Part shown: positions 56,290 to 64,000 of the stretch, in pieces
Layout: the number at the start of each line of letters is the position of its first letter
Position numbering within the stretch: the stretch's first letter is position 1
DNA from: Rheinheimera sp.
GTDB lineage: Bacteria > Pseudomonadota > Gammaproteobacteria > Enterobacterales > Alteromonadaceae
Reading direction: 5' to 3'
Assembly (NCBI RefSeq): GCF_030824435.1
Contig: NZ_JAVBXS010000027.1
Location: 62,001-126,000 of the forward strand
Length of the DNA: 64,000 nt
Translations under genes and position numbers: made by a program
The notes under the pieces: generated by a model
Told to the model about the DNA's origin: nothing
Seen by the model: the letters and a program-made list of their open reading frames with translations, nothing else
The model's database searches: none

Positions 56290-57290
56290 TGTATCTGTTA
56301 TTAACCCTGGTTTTTATTGCCAGTTTCACCGGCACTGCGCTGTTGCGCCGTTATGCGCTGGCCCGTAATGTGATTGATGTGCCCAATGAACGTAGTTCGC
56401 ACACTGTGCCCACCCCAAGAGGCGGTGGTGTCGCTATTGTGATCAGCTTTTTGTTGGGGTTGGCTGTTGCAGCTTTGACGGCTCAGTTAAACACCACACT
56501 GGTGTTGTGGCTTTCTGCTGCGGCCATGTTAATTGCCGTGGTTGGTTTTATTGATGACCATCAGCATATTCCGGCCGGCTGGCGTTTGTTATGTCACTTT
56601 ACCGGTGCGGCCATGGCTGTTTATGCTGTAGGTGGTTTGCCGCCCTTGCAGTTTTTTGGCGTGTTGCTGGATTTGGGGTTGGCTGGGGATGTGCTGGCAG
56701 TGGTTGCCGTGGTCTGGATGATCAACCTGACCAATTTTATGGATGGTATTGATGGTATTGCGTCGGCGCAGGCTATTAGTTTGTCTCTGGGTTTATTGTT
56801 GCTGATTTGGCTGCAGCAACAACAGTTACAACTTTTGCCGCTGTTACTGGCCTGTGCTACTGCTGGGTTTTTCTGCTGGAATTTCCCGCCGGCCCGCATT
56901 TTTATGGGTGATGCCGGCAGTGGCTGTCTCGGCCTGTTATTGGCCAGCTTAATTTTGTTCAGCGCCCATCTGGCGCCAGCGTTGTTCTGGAGTGGTGTTA
57001 TTTTATTTGCCGTTTTTATTGTTGATGCCACCTACACCTTGCTGGTGCGTTTGGCCAGGGGCAAAAAGTTATATGAAGCCCATCGTAGCCACAGTTATCA
57101 GATAGCAGCCCGTTATTTTGGCCAACACAAAAAAGTCACCCTTGTGGTGGTGCTGATCAACCTTGGTTGGTTATTGCCCTGGGCATTATTGGTAAATTAT
57201 CAGTGGGTCAATGCTCAGTTAGCGGTGCTGTTGGCTTATTTGCCGTTAGTACTGTTGGCCAGACGTTTAAAGGCGGGACAGGATGAATAA
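56286..57290 (+). CDS. wbpL: Initiating undecaprenyl-phosphate sugar-1-P transferase, WbpL/WecA type
   Basis: A 334-residue MraY/WecA-family membrane enzyme with about ten helices. It has the catalytic aspartates in FIDDHQHIP and NLTNFMDGIDGIASAQ, and the RIFMGDAGSGCLG and HRSHSYQ loops. It transfers a QuiNAc, FucNAc or GlcNAc phosphate to undecaprenyl phosphate and so starts each repeat unit on the cytoplasmic face. It is coupled to the WbpV-like gene. Confidence 0.9.
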   Translation: MMYLLLTLVFIASFTGTALLRRYALARNVIDVPNERSSHTVPTPRGGGVAIVISFLLGLAVAALTAQLNTTLVLWLSAAAMLIAVVGFIDDHQHIPAGWRLLCHFTGAAMAVYAVGGLPPLQFFGVLLDLGLAGDVLAVVAVVWMINLTNFMDGIDGIASAQAISLSLGLLLLIWLQQQQLQLLPLLLACATAGFFCWNFPPARIFMGDAGSGCLGLLLASLILFSAHLAPALFWSGVILFAVFIVDATYTLLVRLARGKKLYEAHRSHSYQIAARYFGQHKKVTLVVVLINLGWLLPWALLVNYQWVNAQLAVLLAYLPLVLLARRLKAGQDE

Positions 57291-57437
57291 GATGCAGTTT
57301 GTCACATGGTCCGGCCCTTCTCAGTGCAAGACTGGGAACAAAGCAGCTGCCATGTTATATTCCGGTTTTTCTAATCAAGGCCTTGGTAATGTTCATCATG
57401 GCAGGGCGGCCAATATTCACATGTACCGGGTATCAGC

Positions 57438-58289
57438 ATGCAGTTAGTTCCAGGATTGGTCAGTATTTATATTCCGACCCGTGACCGGTTTGACCTGTTA
57501 CAACGTGCAGTACAAAGCTGTTTGCAACAGGATTACCCAAATTTCGAGCTGATTATTTCCGACGACGGCTCAAGCCCTCAGGTGCAACAACAAATTCAGC
57601 AATTGGCTAAAGCCGACAGCCGCATCAGTATACTGTTGTCAGCCGAAGCCAAAGGCGCCTGCGCAGCCCGTAACAGGGCTATTGAAACAGCCCGGGGGGA
57701 ATTTATCACTGGTCTGGATGATGATGATGAATTTACGCCTAACCGGTTGCGGCTTTTTGTCGAACAATGGCAAAAAATGCCGGATGTTGCTTATCTGTGC
57801 GCCAACGCCGACATCATAGTGGCGCAGGGCAAATTTTTGCACATGAAAAAACGGCCACAAGCCATTACTTTACAGCAGTTGTTGCATACCAATCTTGTGG
57901 GTAATCAACTGTTTACTAAGACAGCTTATTTAAGGGCTATCGGTGGTTTTGACGAGCAGTTGCAGGCAAGGCAAGACTACGAAACCTGGCTCAGGTTGTC
58001 GGCGCAATATGGCAGTGGTTACCGCATTAAGGATGTGACTTATCTGGTGCATCAGGATCACAACCTTGAACGCATCTCCAATTCCAGCAGAAGAGTGCAG
58101 GGTTATGATTATGTGTATAAAAAACACGAAGATAAAATGAACTCTGCGCAAAAAGCCAGTCATAAGTTCTACCGTTGTCTTTATACGGAAAACCCTACTT
58201 TATTTGCACTGCTGGCCAAAACACCGCTTCGGTTATGGCCTGTTGCAATCAAAGTGATTTCCCTTAGAATGCTCGGTTACAAAGTGTGA
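57438..58289 (+). CDS. Family 2 glycosyltransferase (second)
   Basis: A 283-residue GT-A enzyme with SIYIPTRDRFDLLQRAVQS, ELIISDDGSSPQVQQQI and the metal-binding LDDDDEF (about residues 94-100). A 147-base gap without a supported gene separates it from wbpL. It is the last polysaccharide gene, and it may be a later addition or belong to core modification rather than to the repeat unit. Confidence 0.87.
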   Translation: MQLVPGLVSIYIPTRDRFDLLQRAVQSCLQQDYPNFELIISDDGSSPQVQQQIQQLAKADSRISILLSAEAKGACAARNRAIETARGEFITGLDDDDEFTPNRLRLFVEQWQKMPDVAYLCANADIIVAQGKFLHMKKRPQAITLQQLLHTNLVGNQLFTKTAYLRAIGGFDEQLQARQDYETWLRLSAQYGSGYRIKDVTYLVHQDHNLERISNSSRRVQGYDYVYKKHEDKMNSAQKASHKFYRCLYTENPTLFALLAKTPLRLWPVAIKVISLRMLGYKV

Positions 58290-58334
58290 AGCGTAATGCG
58301 CTTTATCGTGAATATTTAGCAGTGAGTTGCAGTG

Positions 58335-58739
58335 ATGAAAAACAGTCGTGTGTCTTTGGGTTTTACCTTAACTGAATTATTAATTGTAATCATTATCTTA
58401 GGCTTACTGATGTCCTTAGTTGCGCCTAAAATGTTTTCCAAAGTGGATTCGACCAAAACAAAAACCGCAGCTGTGCAATTGGAGATGATTTCAACGTCGT
58501 TGGATACCTACCGGCTGGATATTGGTGAATATCCGGAAAATCTGAATGAACTGCGCACCTCAAGTAAAAAGAACTGGGACGGTCCTTATCTGCCAAAAGA
58601 TGTCCCGCTGGATCCATGGGGTAATCCTTATCTTTACAACCGCACCGGTGATAAACAAAACCCTTACGAGTTGAAATCTCTGGGTAAAGACGGCGTGCCT
58701 GGTGGTGAAGACGACAATGCGGATGTAGTGTTTAAATGA
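58335..58739 (+). CDS. gspG: GspG-like major pseudopilin
   Basis: A 134-residue type IV pilin-like protein. The short leader is cleaved before FTLTELLIVIIILGLLMSLV, with Glu at +5. The C-terminal part has the GspG pattern PLDPWGNPYLY and the calcium-loop region LGKDGVPGGEDDNAD. It would form the pseudopilus shaft. The normal GspG segment YPTTEQGL is replaced by YPENLNEL. ATG at 58335 is chosen over GTG at 58332. It overlaps gspE by 4 bases and opens the secretion cluster, 45 bases after the last glycosyltransferase. Confidence 0.88.
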   Translation: MKNSRVSLGFTLTELLIVIIILGLLMSLVAPKMFSKVDSTKTKTAAVQLEMISTSLDTYRLDIGEYPENLNELRTSSKKNWDGPYLPKDVPLDPWGNPYLYNRTGDKQNPYELKSLGKDGVPGGEDDNADVVFK

Positions 58740-60397
58740 AAAATCTGAATACCTTGCTGCAGGAGCAGTTTCAGGTTCGTTCTGCCGATCTGGAAAAAGC
58801 AGCAGGTTTTCAGCGTAAGTATGGTGGCCGGCTGGAACAAATTCTGGTGAATATGGGCGCGCTGGCCGAAGACGCTTTGCCGGCTTTATACGCATCTTTG
58901 CTCGACACTGAACTTGCCAGCCAGGCGCTTTTGGATGCTTTGAATACAGAAACTTTGCAGGCAATAGCGCTGAATCAGCAATTGTTGCCACTGAACTGGA
59001 TCGCCATAGCACAACAGGACCATAGTTACACTTTGTTGGCCGCTGATCCTTTTTCACCCCAGGCGAATCAACTGTTGTCGATGCAGCAGCTGGATTTTCA
59101 ACTGCTAATTTGTTCTGAAGCACAAAAAGACCAGCTTAAACAAAACCTGCTTAATCGCAGCAAACAACCGGATCTGGTGACGGACGACCTGACCGATCTG
59201 GAAGAAGACCGCTTGCGCGAGCTGGCCGGTGAAGCACCCACAGTCAATTTGCTCAACAGTTTATTTGCCCGCGCGCTGAAAGCCGGCGCTTCAGATATGC
59301 ATCTGGAGCCCGTCGGCACCCGTTATCGTGTCAGGTTTCGTATTGACGGTGTGTTACAGGAAGTTGATTCACTGGCGCCCCGTATGCGGTTACCAGTCGC
59401 TTCCAGACTGAAAATTTTATCAGGCATGGATATTGCCGAAAAACGCCGGCCGCAGGATGGCAAAATTTCATTGCGTATTGCCAATGAAGATTTGGATATC
59501 CGGGTGTCAACCTTGCCGCTGAATGATGGCGAAAGTATTGTGATGCGCTTTTTGCGCCAGGAATCCATCAGTTACAACATGGATGTGCTGGGTTTATCGG
59601 CCGATATTGAACAGTTGATCCGGGAAGATATCCGCAAAACAGCAGGTGTGGTATTGCTGACAGGCCCGACGGGTTCGGGTAAAACCACCACTCTTTATAC
59701 TTTCCTGAATGAAATTAATGACCAGACCGTAAAAATTATTACGCTGGAAGATCCGGTTGAATATCAGCTGGAAGGGGTTAATCAGGTACAGGTGCAACCA
59801 ACCATAGGTTTTGACTTTGCCGCTGGTCTTCGCAGCATAGTGCGTCAGGATCCGGACGTCATTATGGTGGGTGAAATCCGCGATAAAGAAACAGCCCAGA
59901 TTGCGATGCAGTCAGCGCTGACAGGCCATCTGGTATTTTCAACTGTGCATACCAATGATGCGCCCACGGCTTATACCCGTTTATTAGATTTAGGGGTAGA
60001 AGAATACCTGCTGAATGCGGCCATAGTGTCCATTATTGCGCAGCGGCTGGTCCGTAAACTCTGCCCGCATTGTGCCGAGCCTGTGGCTGATCAACAGGCA
60101 CAAATTGCCCATTTGCAGCTGCAGCCCTTATTGGCCCGTTATCAGCTGGAACCCGCTTTACGTCAGGCCAAAGGTTGTGATCATTGTGCTCATACCGGCT
60201 ATAAAGGCCGGGTCGCGATAGTCGAATACCTGCGCTGTGACGATATGATTAAAAACGTGCCCAAAGATGGCCAGTTTCCGGCAGCGGCTCGGGCTATTAA
60301 TCAGGCCCGTAATGCCCGCACCTTGCTTGAAGACGGTTTTTTAAAAGCATTGACCGGACAAACCACTATTGAAGAAGTGATGCGGGTTGCTGGCTGA
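58736..60397 (+). CDS. gspE: GspE/PilB-type secretion ATPase
   Basis: A 553-residue ATPase. The N-terminal MshEN/T2SSE_N domain precedes the motor domain with Walker A GPTGSGKTTTLY (about residues 309-320), an Asp box (ITLEDPVEYQ), Walker B (DPDVIMVGEIRDKETAQ) and a His box (GHLVFSTVHTND). A zinc site with two CxxC pairs (LCPHC, CDHC) lies near the C-terminus, as in GspE. It powers assembly of the pseudopilus from the cytoplasm. Overlaps gspF by one base. Confidence 0.93.
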   Translation: MKNLNTLLQEQFQVRSADLEKAAGFQRKYGGRLEQILVNMGALAEDALPALYASLLDTELASQALLDALNTETLQAIALNQQLLPLNWIAIAQQDHSYTLLAADPFSPQANQLLSMQQLDFQLLICSEAQKDQLKQNLLNRSKQPDLVTDDLTDLEEDRLRELAGEAPTVNLLNSLFARALKAGASDMHLEPVGTRYRVRFRIDGVLQEVDSLAPRMRLPVASRLKILSGMDIAEKRRPQDGKISLRIANEDLDIRVSTLPLNDGESIVMRFLRQESISYNMDVLGLSADIEQLIREDIRKTAGVVLLTGPTGSGKTTTLYTFLNEINDQTVKIITLEDPVEYQLEGVNQVQVQPTIGFDFAAGLRSIVRQDPDVIMVGEIRDKETAQIAMQSALTGHLVFSTVHTNDAPTAYTRLLDLGVEEYLLNAAIVSIIAQRLVRKLCPHCAEPVADQQAQIAHLQLQPLLARYQLEPALRQAKGCDHCAHTGYKGRVAIVEYLRCDDMIKNVPKDGQFPAAARAINQARNARTLLEDGFLKALTGQTTIEEVMRVAG

Positions 60398-61593
60398 TGA
60401 ACAGTTTTAAATACCGGGTTTACGACAGCAGCGGTCACGAACAAAGCGGCGAAGTGCAGGCGGAGTCTGAACTCAAAGCCAGGCTGTTGCTGGAACAACA
60501 AGGTTTGCTGGTGGTGTCGCTGCAGCAGGTGCAGGCGCAGGTCAAACTGAGTTTATTCAGCAATAACCAGCTGACGCTCGACGACATGGAATTTATTACC
60601 GCTGAACTGAGTTTATTGCTGCGAAGCGGGGTAAAAATAGACAAAAGCCTGCAAATTCTGGCGCGCGGCAAAGCTGGCACCGCGGCGGGGCGTATGTTGA
60701 CCGAACTGTCGGACCGGGTGAAAAAAGGCGAGTCGCTGGCAACGGCGCTGGCGGCTTATCCGGTATTTGACAGTCTGTATATCAATCTGGTGAAAATGGG
60801 TGAAGCCAGTGGCGAGTTGCCACAAATTTTTGCCGGTTTGGCGCAAGATCTTAAATTCCGCAAAGAACTCAAAGCCAAAATTTTTCAGGCGCTGACTTAC
60901 CCTATGGTGGTAATGACGGTTTGTGTGCTGGCGGTGTTTTTTGTATTTAATTTTATTGTGCCGCAGATGGCCAGTTTGTTTGATAATGCGAAAAACCTGC
61001 CGTCTTACACCACTTTTGTGCTGAATGTCAGCAGCTGGATGCAACAATATCAGTTTTATGCGCTGGCGGCCCTGATTGCGGCCGGTTTTGCCTGTCGTGA
61101 AGCATTAAAACAACCGCAGATCCAGCTGTGGCTGGATGATGTGCTGATTAAACTACCGCTGTTTAAAACTGCCATAGTGCAGGTGGAGCGGATCCGTTTT
61201 AATACCAGTATGGCCTTGATGCTGAATGCCGGCGTGACTTTAGATCAGGCCATTGAGCTGGCAGCAGGTACTGTGAAAAACCGCGTGGTGCGCCAATCGC
61301 TGCTCAACGCCCGTACCAAAATCAAAAGAGGTATCCGCTTAACCGACGCTTTTGCCGGCAATGCCATTTATCCGGATTTTTTATTGTCTTTGCTGGAAGT
61401 GGGTGAAGAAAGTGGTCAGTTGATGGCCGTCTTTACTGAAATTGCCGACCGCAGCCGCAATCAGTTTGCCAGTTGGGCTGCGCGTATCGCCAGTTTATTA
61501 GAGCCACTGATGATAGTTGTGATGGGCGCTATCGTGGGCTCAGTGGTGGTGGTGATGCTGCTGAGCATCATGTCACTGAACGATGGTTTTTAA
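60397..61593 (+). CDS. gspF: GspF inner-membrane platform protein
   Basis: A 398-residue protein with two T2SSF domains (about residues 65-190 and 270-390) and three membrane helices. It has the LLRSGVKIDKSLQIL and MLNAGVTLDQAIELA repeats and KMGEASGELP / LEVGEESGQL. It works with GspE to extract pilin from the membrane. Length is normal. It starts one base before the gspE stop. Confidence 0.93.
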   Translation: MNSFKYRVYDSSGHEQSGEVQAESELKARLLLEQQGLLVVSLQQVQAQVKLSLFSNNQLTLDDMEFITAELSLLLRSGVKIDKSLQILARGKAGTAAGRMLTELSDRVKKGESLATALAAYPVFDSLYINLVKMGEASGELPQIFAGLAQDLKFRKELKAKIFQALTYPMVVMTVCVLAVFFVFNFIVPQMASLFDNAKNLPSYTTFVLNVSSWMQQYQFYALAALIAAGFACREALKQPQIQLWLDDVLIKLPLFKTAIVQVERIRFNTSMALMLNAGVTLDQAIELAAGTVKNRVVRQSLLNARTKIKRGIRLTDAFAGNAIYPDFLLSLLEVGEESGQLMAVFTEIADRSRNQFASWAARIASLLEPLMIVVMGAIVGSVVVVMLLSIMSLNDGF

Positions 61594-61599
61594 GTTTTT

Positions 61600-62088
61600 A
61601 TGCACCGGCAACAGAAAACATCAGGTTTTACCCTGACCGAACTATTGCTGGTGGTGACTTTACTTGGGGTGGCCATGTTATTGGTCGGCCCGCTGACAGT
61701 GCAGCAGATTGAAAAATTTCAGCAAAAAAACGAAGTTTTTACGCTGGAACGTATCTTAAAAAAACTCAGTTTTCAGGCTTTTGTTGAAGCCAAACCTATG
61801 CAGTTGTACCTGCAGGGCAAAGCAATGTACCTGCTGGATAACACTTTGCTGACGGCCGCTTTAACTGTGCCAGCCAACCAGACATTGACACCAGAGCAGC
61901 TGCAACTGAATGTTAATCAACAACCTTATTATGTGTTTGATAAGCTGTTTTTTGACGAGCAGCTGCTGCAGCTAAATGCCAACGGTTTTTATCAAAACGA
62001 CCAGCTGCAGCTGAAAGCCGGCCAGCAGACACAACAACTGCAACTAAACCCGCAACTTATGCCCTCAGAGGTCTCTGATGGCCGCTGA
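61600..62088 (+). CDS. gspH: GspH-like minor pseudopilin
   Basis: A 162-residue protein with a prepilin leader ending in Gly before FTLTELLLVVTLLGVAMLLV. The rest is Gln/Leu-rich and not well conserved. Position after gspF and size suit GspH, but identification rests on order and the N-terminus only. It overlaps the next pseudopilin gene by 11 bases. Confidence 0.65.
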   Translation: MHRQQKTSGFTLTELLLVVTLLGVAMLLVGPLTVQQIEKFQQKNEVFTLERILKKLSFQAFVEAKPMQLYLQGKAMYLLDNTLLTAALTVPANQTLTPEQLQLNVNQQPYYVFDKLFFDEQLLQLNANGFYQNDQLQLKAGQQTQQLQLNPQLMPSEVSDGR

Positions 62089-62533
62089 ATCTTCCTTGTT
62101 GAGCCGCTCCGGGCGCCAGGCCTCACGTCAAACTGGTTTTACACTGGTCGAAATTCTAATAGCAGCCACCATTTTATTTATTGTGGTTGGCCTGGTGGCC
62201 GAAGTATACAGAGCGGCCAATTTGTCTGGCAGTAAAGCCAGCCGTGGTGCCGATGTAACGCTGGTCACACCGCTGTTGATGGACACCATACAGGCACGTT
62301 TACGTGAGGCAAAATCTGATGAACCCCAACAACAACAAGGGGTGTTATTGGGTTTTCGTTTTGAATGGCAAGCCAAAGTGATTCAAAAAGGCGGTTCAGC
62401 GCCCAGATTTTCACCGGAAAACGAAGCGCCAGCCAGTGGTCCGGACCGGTTTTATTTATGGCAGGTTGACCTCAGGCTGGACGCTGGCAATTACCAGCGC
62501 AGTTTTCAGTTTACCGAACTGAGCTGGAGGTAA
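62078..62533 (+). CDS. Minor pseudopilin, GspI position
   Basis: A 151-residue protein. A leader of about 20 residues precedes FTLVEILIAATILFIVVGLV with Glu at +5. The body has SRGADVTLVTPLLMDTIQARLREA, nearer to GspJ than to GspI in look, while its place in the operon suits GspI. Two GspJ-like proteins in a row, here and next, is a departure from the usual set. Confidence 0.6.
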   Translation: MAAESSLLSRSGRQASRQTGFTLVEILIAATILFIVVGLVAEVYRAANLSGSKASRGADVTLVTPLLMDTIQARLREAKSDEPQQQQGVLLGFRFEWQAKVIQKGGSAPRFSPENEAPASGPDRFYLWQVDLRLDAGNYQRSFQFTELSWR

Positions 62534-62534
62534 C

Positions 62535-63221
62535 ATGCACAAACAACGTGGTTTTACCCTGGTGGAAATTCTGATAGCCATGCTGATTTTGTCGGCAGTG
62601 ATGTATATCGGCAGCATGAGTTTTTCGGTGTTCAGCCAAAAATGGCAACAAGGGCAACAAAGATTTGACGGTGCTGCTGAACGTGCCAAAGCCTTGTTGT
62701 TATTGCGTCAGGCGCTGCAGGGTAGTAGTAACTACATTATTCAGAACGAAAAAATGCAGCCGGAGTATCTGTTTGAAGGCAGCGCCAAGTCGCTGTTATT
62801 TGTCACCAGTCAGGGTTTGTTGACGCCGGGGCAACTGAGTCTGGTGCGTTTGCAAATAACAGCAACTGAGCAAAATGATAATACAACTGATCAGTTGTGG
62901 TATCAGGAGACACCGCTTGGTAACACGCCTTTATTGTCACTGACCGAACTGCCGCCGCCGGCACAACAAATGTTGTTATTCAGTGCTGAAAATATCCGTT
63001 TTAACTATTTTGGCTGGGCGTCCAGACAAGACATTGAACTTTTTTTTGACGGTGAAGGCACCACACCAAAGTGGCAGGGCAGTTATGGCAGCGCGGTAAT
63101 TGGCCAGTTGCCTTTTACCCTGAATATCAGCTGGGCCAACGACGAACCTGTGTTGTTGTCATTGCCGCAGGACGAGGGGTATTTGTTGTTGTTCAGTAAT
63201 GAGAAATTCCATGGTGAATAA
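62535..63221 (+). CDS. gspJ: GspJ-like minor pseudopilin
   Basis: A 228-residue protein with a five-residue leader before GFTLVEILIAMLILSAVMYI. The body is larger than usual pilins, matching GspJ (about 200 to 230). It forms the pseudopilus tip with GspI and GspK. It overlaps gspK by 23 bases. Confidence 0.75.
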   Translation: MHKQRGFTLVEILIAMLILSAVMYIGSMSFSVFSQKWQQGQQRFDGAAERAKALLLLRQALQGSSNYIIQNEKMQPEYLFEGSAKSLLFVTSQGLLTPGQLSLVRLQITATEQNDNTTDQLWYQETPLGNTPLLSLTELPPPAQQMLLFSAENIRFNYFGWASRQDIELFFDGEGTTPKWQGSYGSAVIGQLPFTLNISWANDEPVLLSLPQDEGYLLLFSNEKFHGE

Positions 63222-64000
63222 CAAAAACCATAGCGGAGTTGCGCTGATCCAGGTGTTATTGTTAACCACCTTGCTGATGATGATGGCACTGCATTTTGCG
63301 TTGTCTTCCAGGCAGCAGGTGCAGGTAGCAACCTTACTTGACGACAAACTGCAAGCCGAACTGAAGTTGCGTTCTGTAGAAAGTGAATTGTTATTTGCGT
63401 TATTAACCTTGTCAAAATCTGAAGGTTTTGCCGCCCAAACCCGGCAACATCCAATCGGCAATATCTGGAATTTTTATAATACGCCTTTTTATCCACAGCC
63501 CGATGTGATGGTGCGTCTGCAGGATATGAACGGTTTAGTGTCCTTATACGCGATGCGCCAACGGGAGTTTTTAGCACCTGTGCTTGCTGCGCTTGGGCTT
63601 GATGACTCCACACAAAAACAGGCGTTGCAAACTTTGCAGCAGTGGCAAAGCCAAAGGCCGCAGTTTGGTCAGCCAGATGGTCAACGGCATAACTTTTTAC
63701 CGCATTTCAGTGAGATCCGCAGCCTGCTGCCGCTGACGGAACAGCAGTACCAGCAGGCAACACAGGTGCTGACCAACTTTCCGACTTTTCAGTTTAATCC
63801 GCATCATGCCCCCGATGAGTTGCTCGTTATGTTATATGGTCAGAAAATGGCGCAACAACTGGCCACAGCGCGCAATGAACGCCGGATTTCGGCCAACAGT
63901 TTTATTCAGCTGGCCAGAATTGACGAAGAAGATGAAAGTCTGACCTTTAGCACGGGCGCGACCTTCAGGGTGACGCTGCAGGCCAGTCATGGTGAGGCTG
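63199..64000 (+). CDS. gspK: GspK-like pseudopilin (3' end outside window)
   Basis: About 267 residues are visible before the window ends with no stop. A short leader and hydrophobic start (GVALIQVLLLTTLLMMMALHF) lack the usual Glu at +5, as in GspK. Then DMNGLVSLYAM corresponds to the GspK D-x-NG-x3-L site. The long alpha-domain follows (DSTQKQALQTLQQW). GspK caps the pseudopilus tip. An ATG at 63211 is an alternative start with a shorter leader. Confidence 0.8.
   Translation, partial: MRNSMVNNKNHSGVALIQVLLLTTLLMMMALHFALSSRQQVQVATLLDDKLQAELKLRSVESELLFALLTLSKSEGFAAQTRQHPIGNIWNFYNTPFYPQPDVMVRLQDMNGLVSLYAMRQREFLAPVLAALGLDDSTQKQALQTLQQWQSQRPQFGQPDGQRHNFLPHFSEIRSLLPLTEQQYQQATQVLTNFPTFQFNPHHAPDELLVMLYGQKMAQQLATARNERRISANSFIQLARIDEEDESLTFSTGATFRVTLQASHGEA

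Noticed and set aside
57299-57484. Small open frame between wbpL and the glycosyltransferase
   Set aside because: It overlaps the well-supported GT2 start at 57438 in another frame and has no protein-like features.
1-64000. CRISPR arrays, tRNA/rRNA genes, insertion sequences and phage genes
   Set aside because: Looked for along the window; no regular spaced repeats, cloverleaf candidates, transposases or integrases were seen.

Overview
The window comes from a polarly flagellated gammaproteobacterium. The FlrA/FlrB/FlrC regulators, the fliE-to-flhB and flhA-flhF-flhG-fliA-che order, the MotC/MotD pair and the ParC/ParP array-positioning genes match Shewanella, Vibrio and Pseudomonas relatives. 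Base composition, codon use and protein flavour suggest Rheinheimera, Alishewanella or a close relative; this genus guess is inference. Nearly all genes are on the + strand and densely packed. No tRNA, rRNA, insertion sequence, CRISPR array or phage gene was seen, and no gene-free stretch exceeds 300 bases.

Region 1 (1-1403) is the edge of a flagellin and flagellin-glycosylation locus. It holds the 5' end of a minus-strand FlaA1/LegB-type nucleotide-sugar dehydratase and a divergent flagellin, which ends at a 19-bp perfect hairpin.

Region 2 (1526-33730) is a nearly complete polar flagellum and chemotaxis locus: flrA; flrBC; fliEFGHIJ; fliKLMNOPQR-flhB; flhA-flhF-flhG-fliA; cheYZAB; motCD; parC-parP-cheW; and a DUF2802 gene. 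Three good sigma-54 promoters (GG-N10-GC) lie before flrB, fliE and flhA. This fits the FlrA-to-class-II hierarchy known in Vibrio. The flrB and fliE promoters also share a 12-base element about 20 bases upstream, a candidate FlrA site. CheA has three copies of an acidic DDI-x2-DEFE-x3-D-x-LHG motif where a P2 domain would be expected.

Region 3 (34005-58289) is a Wzx/Wzy-type O-antigen or capsule cluster. Precursor genes are a WecB epimerase, a TviC/WbpP-like C4-epimerase, Ugd, a TviB/WbpO-like UDP-HexNAc dehydrogenase, RfbB and RfbA, a VioA-type aminotransferase and a hexapeptide N-acetyltransferase. Assembly genes are a 932-residue six-SLBB outer-membrane exporter, Wzz, Wzx, a Wzy candidate, five glycosyltransferases, an AsnB-type amidotransferase, a WbpV-like reductase/epimerase and the WbpL/WecA-type initiating transferase. 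The gene content predicts a glycan with a 4-acetamido-4,6-dideoxyhexose and aminouronic acids, possibly amidated.

Region 4 (58335 to the end) is a type II secretion-like cluster in the order G-E-F-H-I/J-J-K. It follows the polysaccharide genes directly and runs off the window. No GspC, D, L or M is visible, and its substrate is unknown.
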